Assembly: GCA_039190895.1 (NCBI GenBank)
Contig: JBCCXY010000084.1
Coordinates: 1-18,195 of the forward strand
Direction: 5' to 3'
DNA: 18,195 nucleotides
Source of the DNA: Ovoidimarina sp039190895
Lineage (GTDB): Bacteria > Pseudomonadota > Alphaproteobacteria > Rhodobacterales > Rhodobacteraceae
Of the stretch, positions 13,615 through 18,195 are shown piece by piece; the first letter of the stretch is position 1, and each line of letters begins with the position of its first letter. The position numbers and the translations under genes are program-made. The notes below the pieces were generated by a model. It was not told the DNA's origin. It searched no databases and saw nothing but the letters and a program-made list of their open reading frames with translations.

Positions 13615-14970
13615 CTACCGCACGGATGCCCCAAGCCAGAACCGATGGCTCAGCAAGACCGCCGCCAGCGCCAGCCCGATCACCAGCCCCAACCAAAGGC
13701 CAACGCCGCCCCAGCCCAACACAAACGCAAGCACATAGCTCGACGGAATACCTAGGCCCCAATAGCTGAGAGCCGCCATGATCATCGGCACCCGGGTATC
13801 CTGCACCCCGCGCAGCATCCCAAGCGCCATGACCTGCGCCGCATCCACCACCTGAAACAAAGCCGCCAGCGCCAGAAACAAGACACCGATCCGAACAATC
13901 TCTTCCAGATCGGGCTCGTCCGGCGCCAAAAACAGCTCAATCAGAAACCCGGGCACCAACAGGAACGCTGCTACCGTTAGGACAACAAACGCCATCGAGA
14001 GGCTCAGACCAACTCCGGCCCCCAAGCGCAACGCACCCACATCGCTCCGCCCCAACGCCTGCCCGGCGCGCACCGTAACAGCCTGGCTCAGGCCGATATG
14101 CACCATGAATGTCGCCGACGCGATCTGTAGGGCGATGCCGTGCGCGGCAAGCTCCAACACGCCAATCCAGCCCATCATGATCGACGACGCCGTGAACAGC
14201 CCCACCTCCGCCAGGCTGGTCAGCCCAATGGGCCACCCCAGCGAGAATACCTGGTGAAACGCGTCCCAATCCGGGCGATGGGGGTTTCGGAACAGATCGA
14301 ACTCCGGTGTCGCCCTCTGCGCGTACGCGACAAGCCACGCCAGCCCCGCCATCTGGATAAGGATCGAGGCAATCGCCGCCCCGGCAATCCCAAGCTCGGG
14401 GGCACCGAAATGACCGAAGATCAGCAGATAATTCACCGCGGCGTTTAGCGCGGCCATGGCGAGCGTCACGAACAGCACCGCCTGCGTCTTCTCCAGCGCC
14501 GAGAAATAGCTTTTCAGCACCATGATCAGCAGATTGGGGATCAAACCAATCCCCGCGATCTTCAGGTACAGCCCAGCCCGCTCGGCCACCTCCGGCTCTT
14601 GCGCGAAGGCCAGAAAGATCCCTTCGGAGAAGACAAGAAACGGAATGATAACAATGCCATAAAGGATGGACAGCCACATGCCCATCCGCGTCACCCTGCG
14701 AACCTGGCGGCTGTCCCGCTGCTCGACCGCCGTGGCGACGACGGGCATCACCGCAAAGGCAAACCCGGCCCCCACTAGAAACAGCGTGAAATAGATCGAT
14801 CCGGCAATCGTCAGCGCCGCAAGGTCGGTGACACTATACCAACCGATCATGAGCGTATCCGTCATCGTGATGGCAAACTGCGCCAAGTGACTGCCTACAA
14901 GAGGCAGTCCAAGCGTCAGGAGCGCGCGCGCATGCGCGCCAGCCCCGGCAGGGTGCACCGATGTCGTCAT
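13615..14970 (-). CDS. MATE-family multidrug/cation antiporter
   Basis: This 451-residue inner-membrane protein is almost entirely hydrophobic helices, consistent with the 12-helix MATE fold formed by two six-helix halves. Family features include the N-terminal 'LGLPLVGSHLAQFAITMTDTLMIGWYSVTDLAALTIAGS', seen as motif pieces near residues 20-58, and the second-half 'GLTSLAEVGLFTASSIMMGWIGVLELAAHGIALQIAS' region. Such proteins export drugs or metabolites using Na+ or H+ gradients; substrate is unknown. I start at the ATG at 14970, the TTG at 15006 being less likely. The ribosome site is weak. The phosphatase downstream has its own promoter, so the two need not be co-regulated. Confidence 0.9.
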   Translation of the reverse strand: MTTSVHPAGAGAHARALLTLGLPLVGSHLAQFAITMTDTLMIGWYSVTDLAALTIAGSIYFTLFLVGAGFAFAVMPVVATAVEQRDSRQVRRVTRMGMWLSILYGIVIIPFLVFSEGIFLAFAQEPEVAERAGLYLKIAGIGLIPNLLIMVLKSYFSALEKTQAVLFVTLAMAALNAAVNYLLIFGHFGAPELGIAGAAIASILIQMAGLAWLVAYAQRATPEFDLFRNPHRPDWDAFHQVFSLGWPIGLTSLAEVGLFTASSIMMGWIGVLELAAHGIALQIASATFMVHIGLSQAVTVRAGQALGRSDVGALRLGAGVGLSLSMAFVVLTVAAFLLVPGFLIELFLAPDEPDLEEIVRIGVLFLALAALFQVVDAAQVMALGMLRGVQDTRVPMIMAALSYWGLGIPSSYVLAFVLGWGGVGLWLGLVIGLALAAVLLSHRFWLGASVR

Positions 14971-15021
14971 GGGGGGCGACCTACGCCCGTTTGCGCGACC
15001 CGGCAAGGGCGCGGCGCAATA

Positions 15022-15054
15022 GGAAAGGCCCGGGCAAAGGGCCCGGGCCTTTCC
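15022..15054 (-). terminator. Rho-independent-like terminator after the first VPLPA-CTERM gene
   Basis: A perfect 14-bp stem (15022-15035 with 15041-15054, arm GGAAAGGCCCGGGC) encloses a 5-base loop, 16 bases after the stop codon on the minus strand. The distal arm ends in CCTTTCC followed by TATT, a modest U-rich tail. It also separates this gene from the MATE gene downstream. Confidence 0.8.
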
Positions 15055-15070
15055 CGAATTTCAGAGCAGC

Positions 15071-15739
15071 TTAGGCCTTGCGGCGCAGGCGCAGCGCGCC
15101 GATTGCGCCCAGACCACCCAGCATCAGCAGGGCCGACGCCGGCAGCGGAACGACGCCAACATAAGCACCGTCGAGGCCGAAGCCGTCGTTGATCTTGCTG
15201 TTCTCAAGAACGATGGACGCGGTCGGGATCACCGCGCCAAACTTGACCGTAATGAGTTGCAGGTTGCCGTTGTCGAGGCCGCTCAGATCAACCGACTTGG
15301 TCGATCCGCCGTCAGCGGTGATCGTCAGCGTGGCACCAACGTCCGTCGCGTCGGTGATCGAGAAGACGATTGTGTCGAACGCGCTGCCCGTGTCGACATT
15401 CCAAATGACAGCTTCGTTGTCGTTTGTGTCAAGGTAGAAGGCGCCTCCGACAACGTCGAACCGACCGCCGGCATTGTCATTACGAACGACAAGGTCACCC
15501 GCCGTCGGGATCACCGTACCGCCGCTCCCAACCGCGCCGGCAGCCTGGAAGGTACCAACGGCCGTCGGGATGGCGTCATCAAGGGTGCCCCCAAGAGACT
15601 CGAAATCCTCGAGCACGAAGCTCGAACCAGGCGGCGGTGTGAATGTGCCGTCTGCAGTTACGGTGATCGTGACAGCCTGCGAAACACTCGCGACAGTCGC
15701 AAAAACACCGGCAAGCGCGAGCGCTGCTAGCTTGTTCAT
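15071..15739 (-). CDS. Exported VPLPA-CTERM protein, paralogue 1
   Basis: This 222-residue secreted protein has a Sec signal peptide (MNKLAALALAGVFATVASVSQA, about residues 1-22, given here as two adjoining parts: 'MNKLAALALAG' and 'VFATVASVSQA'), then 'VTITVTADGTF' and a beta-rich body. The end is a PEP-CTERM-type sorting signal: 'VPLPASALLML', a hydrophobic helix, and a basic tail 'RLRRKA'. Such tails are recognised by exosortases (the VPLPA type by XrtD-like enzymes), placing the protein at the envelope or in extracellular matrix. GAGGGGG precedes the ATG at 15739. It is a paralogue of the gene at 15946-16629. No exosortase gene is in the window. Function of the body is unknown; similarity of its 'DTIVFSITDA' and 'NDGFGLDGAYVG' strands to lectin-like PEP-CTERM proteins is only an impression. 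Confidence 0.85.
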   Translation of the reverse strand: MNKLAALALAGVFATVASVSQAVTITVTADGTFTPPPGSSFVLEDFESLGGTLDDAIPTAVGTFQAAGAVGSGGTVIPTAGDLVVRNDNAGGRFDVVGGAFYLDTNDNEAVIWNVDTGSAFDTIVFSITDATDVGATLTITADGGSTKSVDLSGLDNGNLQLITVKFGAVIPTASIVLENSKINDGFGLDGAYVGVVPLPASALLMLGGLGAIGALRLRRKA

Positions 15740-15808
15740 CGTAAAACCCCCTCGGTTTACTCTACTGCTACCCGCCCCAAGCGTGGACGATGGTCTGCGT
15801 ATCACCGC

Positions 15809-15836
15809 ATTGTAGCGAAAGATCAACCTTGGTTAA
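15809..15836 (-). promoter_or_regulatory. Possible promoter for VPLPA-CTERM paralogue 1
   Basis: Minus-strand TACAAT (15814-15809) matches five of six -10 bases. TTAACC (15836-15831) lies 16 bases upstream as a weak -35. It falls between the upstream gene's terminator and the paralogue-1 start, giving a leader of about 60 bases. Confidence 0.4.
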
Positions 15837-15898
15837 TGCGAAAGCTCCACAAACCTCTACATCTCCGGAATTAATCCGTTCGGTGTAGGAAAATGGAC

Positions 15899-15924
15899 AC
15901 GGCCTGGGCGGGGACCCGGGCCGT
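15899..15924 (-). terminator. Terminator after VPLPA-CTERM paralogue 2
   Basis: Minus-strand stem of ten pairs (15899-15908 with 15915-15924), nine Watson-Crick and one G-T, with a 6-base loop. It is followed on that strand by GTCCATTTTCC, a short U-rich tract. It suggests that the two paralogues are separate transcription units despite being adjacent. Confidence 0.7.
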
Positions 15925-15945
15925 CTAACCGTCTCTTAAGGCTGT

Positions 15946-16629
15946 TTAAGCCGTGTGGCGCTTCATCCGCAGCGCGCCAACTGCGCCGAGACCTGCCAAC
16001 ATCAGCAGAGCCGCCGCTGGAAGCGGCACGGTACCGACATATACATCGTCGATGCCAAAGCCATCGTTCAGGATGTCATCTTCAAGCGTCACAATTGCAA
16101 AGCTGACCAGAGTGTCGAACTTGATGGTCACGAGTTGAAGATTGCCGTTGCCTAGTCCGGAAAGCGACGTCGACATAGCCGTGCCATCCGTCGCTTCGAT
16201 CGTCAGGGTCGCGCCTTGGTCGGTCGCGTCCGTCAGCGAGAACGCGATCGTATCGAAAAGCGAACCGCCAAGGTCGAATGCAATCCCAACCCCAAACGCG
16301 TCGTTCGAGTCGAGGAACTGCTCGCCGCCCAAAGTTGTGTTGAAGCGGCCCCCCAGGTTGCCGTCGCCTTCGTTCTTGATCGCAAGCTCGGTACCAGACC
16401 CAACAACGGTCCCACCGGAACCCGTGCCGCCAAGCGACAGGAATGTACCGACGCCCGTACCCAGAAGCGGGCCAACCTCGCCGGTCGCAAGACTTTCAAA
16501 CGTCTCAACTTCATAAACGCCACCGTTAGTGGCAAACGTCCCGTCGGCCTCCACGGTGATCGTCACTGCCGAAGCAGCGGATGCCCAAATTAGGGCGGCA
16601 GCCGAAAGGGCTGCAGCTTTCAGTTTCAT
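15946..16629 (-). CDS. Exported VPLPA-CTERM protein, paralogue 2
   Basis: This 227-residue protein has a signal peptide (cleavage near 'SAASA' at about residue 21), the same mature start 'VTITVEADGTF', shared 'FDTIAFSLTDATDQGATL', 'LSGLGNGNLQLVTIKF' and 'NDGFGIDDVYVG' segments, and the tail 'VPLPAAALLMLAGLGA' ending 'RMKRHTA'. This is the tripartite exosortase-dependent sorting signal. AAGGGGG stands before the ATG. The order and identity of motifs show that it and the gene downstream arose by tandem duplication. The least conserved part is around residues 45-110. The role is unknown; surface or biofilm-matrix location is inferred from the sorting signal. Confidence 0.85.
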   Translation of the reverse strand: MKLKAAALSAAALIWASAASAVTITVEADGTFATNGGVYEVETFESLATGEVGPLLGTGVGTFLSLGGTGSGGTVVGSGTELAIKNEGDGNLGGRFNTTLGGEQFLDSNDAFGVGIAFDLGGSLFDTIAFSLTDATDQGATLTIEATDGTAMSTSLSGLGNGNLQLVTIKFDTLVSFAIVTLEDDILNDGFGIDDVYVGTVPLPAAALLMLAGLGAVGALRMKRHTA

Positions 16630-17169
16630 AAGGTATCCCCCTTACAAGTTACAAACCAAGCGGCACCCCTAATGTGGCCGCCACGTCATTAACCATGAGG
16701 CGTAGCTGGAATGCAACCCAACTGTTGGGGACGCCGGATCAAACGCTCTATATCTTGTAGATTAGTTCGTCCGATCCATTGAATCGCTCAAAAATGAGGC
16801 AAACCCGCCCGAAAACCGCATCCGAGCCACAATGCTCCTGCCCAAGCGATCCTTCGTCCGTACCGCCCCCCAACTGCCCTTTTGGCACCTCACAAGCCAC
16901 GCCTCCTCAAACGAAGTACCACTTCCGTATAGATCGCTCACCAATCGTGCTCACCTTTTGGAACGAACTACCGAGCCCCAAGCGCCAAGAAAACCCGCGC
17001 CATTACAGCCCGTTATCACGCCCCACAGCACCACCTGCCCACAACACCGCTCTGCACGAATTGTTGCGGCCCTGACACATAAAGTGTCTCGCACCGCCCG
17101 CGCCATTCTGCATTGCCCCCGGCGCCCCCGCTTGGGATAATGGGCGCAAACAAACAATGAGCAGCAGTG
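16630..17169. other. 540-base non-coding region before parE
   Basis: No convincing gene is seen. Short open frames here have no recognisable domains, ribosome sites or plausible composition. The left part holds the leader of VPLPA-CTERM paralogue 2 and a 13-base palindrome, CCCAACTGTTGGG (16717-16729). The middle is less GC-rich than the surroundings. The right end holds a good parE promoter. A small RNA cannot be excluded. Confidence 0.5.
17113..17141 (+). promoter_or_regulatory. Sigma-70-like promoter for parE
   Basis: TTGCCC (17113-17118), a 17-base spacer and GATAAT (17136-17141, five of six consensus bases) lie directly upstream of parE. The predicted leader is about 20 bases. The spacing and -10 are good; the -35 matches only in its TTG core. 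Confidence 0.55.
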
Positions 17170-18195
17170 ATGGCAGATGACCTTCTAGGCGGCGGTCCCG
17201 GCGACCCGTACGACGCACGATCCATCCGTGTCCTCAAAGGCCTCGAAGCCGTCCGCCTCCGACCGGGCATGTATATCGGCGGCACCGACGAACGCGCGCT
17301 GCACCACCTCGTCGCCGAAGTCCTCGACAACGCCATGGACGAAGCCGTCGCGGGCCACGCCACACGGATCGAGCTGCACCTCCACGCCGACCACTCCGTC
17401 ACCGTCGTCGACAACGGGCGCGGCATCCCCGTCGACCCGCACCCCGATTACCCGGACCGCTCGGCGCTCGAAGTCATCCTCTGCGAACTCCACTCCGGCG
17501 GCAAATTCTCGGGCGACGCCTATGAGACCTCGGGCGGCCTCCACGGCGTCGGCGTCTCCGTCGTCAACGCGCTCGCCGACCACACCCGCGTCGAAGTCGC
17601 CCGCAACCGCGAACTCTTCTCACAGGAATTCTCCCGCGGCATCCCGCAAGGCCCCGTCAAATCCGAAGGCGCGACCGCCAACCGCCGCGGCACCTCCGTC
17701 ACCTTCCACCCCGACGCCGACATCTTCGGCGCGCTCAAACTCAAACCCGCCCGCCTGTTCAAAATGGCCCGCTCCAAGGCCTACCTCTTCTCGGGCGTCG
17801 AAATCCGCTGGTCCTCCGAAGTCGACGACGGCGAAACGCCGACCGAGGCGCGCTTCCACTTCCCGGGTGGCCTGTCCGACTACCTCGCCGAAACACTCGG
17901 CGAAGCGATCACCTACGCCGACGCCCCCTTCTCCGGCTCCGTGTCCTTCGAGAAATTCAACCAGCCGGGCAAAGTCGAATGGTCCATCAACTGGACGCCC
18001 TCCCGCGACGGCTTCATCCAATCCTACTGCAACACCGTGCCGACCCCCGAAGGCGGCACGCACGAATCCGGCTTCTGGGCCGCCATCCTCAAAGGCATCC
18101 GCGCATATGGCGAGCTGGTCAGCAACAAGAAAGCGGCCTCGATCACCCGCGACGACCTGATCACCGGCGGCTGCGCATTGGTGTCGTGTTTCATC
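17170..18195 (+). CDS. parE: DNA topoisomerase IV subunit B, 5' part (runs off the window)
   Basis: ParE supplies the ATPase of topoisomerase IV, which unlinks daughter chromosomes. The frame stays open for 342 codons to the last base. GHKL ATPase motifs are present: 'AEVLDNAMDEA' with ATP-contacting Asn54, 'VVDNGRGIPVDPHPDYP' with Asp81, and 'TSGGLHGVGVSVVNAL' with the Gly-rich lid at 122-128. The opening 'RVLKGLEAVRLRPGMYIGGTDERALHHLVAEVLDN' is split here into recognisable 'LEAVRLRPGMYIGGTDE' and 'RALHHLVAEVL'. The 'GGTDERALHH' wording and 'SGDAYETSGGLHGVG' favour ParE over GyrB. Transducer-domain sequence ('SINWTPSRDGFIQSYCN' and 'TPEGGTHESGF') follows. GTG at 17167 is an alternative start, and the ribosome site is weak. 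The C-terminal TOPRIM part lies outside. Confidence 0.95.
   Translation, partial: MADDLLGGGPGDPYDARSIRVLKGLEAVRLRPGMYIGGTDERALHHLVAEVLDNAMDEAVAGHATRIELHLHADHSVTVVDNGRGIPVDPHPDYPDRSALEVILCELHSGGKFSGDAYETSGGLHGVGVSVVNALADHTRVEVARNRELFSQEFSRGIPQGPVKSEGATANRRGTSVTFHPDADIFGALKLKPARLFKMARSKAYLFSGVEIRWSSEVDDGETPTEARFHFPGGLSDYLAETLGEAITYADAPFSGSVSFEKFNQPGKVEWSINWTPSRDGFIQSYCNTVPTPEGGTHESGFWAAILKGIRAYGELVSNKKAASITRDDLITGGCALVSCFI

Noticed and set aside
13535..13762. N-terminal extension of the phosphatase to 13762
   Set aside because: It would overlap the end of the MATE gene, contain the promoter at 13565-13593, and add residues unlike the family; the ATG at 13534 has a good ribosome site.
16779..17140. 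Small open frames of about 100 codons before parE
   Set aside because: No ribosome sites, no recognisable motifs, and they overlap each other and the parE promoter region.
17157..17180. Seven-codon ORF overlapping the parE start
   Set aside because: It has no Shine-Dalgarno and, unlike the iolC leader, does not end at the downstream start codon.

Overview
The window looks like chromosomal DNA of an alphaproteobacterium of the Rhodobacteraceae (Roseobacter-like). I infer this from the high GC, gene families typical of that group (parE, the iol genes, VPLPA-CTERM proteins) and hairpin repeats at gene 3' ends. No taxonomic search was possible. The first 114 bases contain runs of 18 and 29 cytosines and are probably a contig-edge or sequencing artefact.

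Region 1 (about 115-6750, + strand): an SPFH/YdjI-like membrane-associated protein with a C-terminal GYF-like domain; a CAP-domain protein on a long Pro-Glu stalk; a YdjG-like double zinc-ribbon protein with a C-terminal membrane helix; a PfkB sugar kinase; D-aminoacyl-tRNA deacylase (dtd); and a LacI-family repressor. The zinc-ribbon, kinase and dtd genes are chained by ATGA stop/start overlaps. lacI follows 35 bases later and ends in a hairpin repeat.

Region 2 (about 6746-12750): a divergent cyclitol (inositol) catabolism locus. The minus-strand operon encodes two Gfo/Idh/MocA dehydrogenases flanking an IolE-like TIM-barrel protein. The plus-strand operon is iolC-iolB-iolJ. A LacI-type operator, TTGCAAGCGGTTGCAA, lies between them just downstream of a plausible minus-strand promoter. 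iolC lacks a good ribosome-binding site but is overlapped by a 10-codon upstream ORF that has one. Together these genes would oxidise and dehydrate an inositol and carry 5-deoxyglucuronate to DHAP plus malonate semialdehyde. iolD, iolA/mmsA and a transporter are absent and would have to be elsewhere.

Region 3 (about 12755-14970, - strand): an inositol-monophosphatase-family enzyme (SuhB-like) with its own promoter, and a MATE efflux transporter upstream of it.

Region 4 (about 15022-16629, - strand): two tandem paralogous exported proteins with VPLPA-CTERM sorting signals, each followed by its own hairpin terminator.

Region 5 (16630-18195): a 540-base non-coding stretch with a good promoter, then the 5' 342 codons of parE (topoisomerase IV subunit B), which runs off the window.

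The observations most worth following are two copies of a 3'-end repeat whose hairpins differ by compensatory base changes, the LacI operator in the divergent iol promoter, and the upstream ORF coupled to iolC. I do not see a clearly new defence, mobile or RNA-guided system here.
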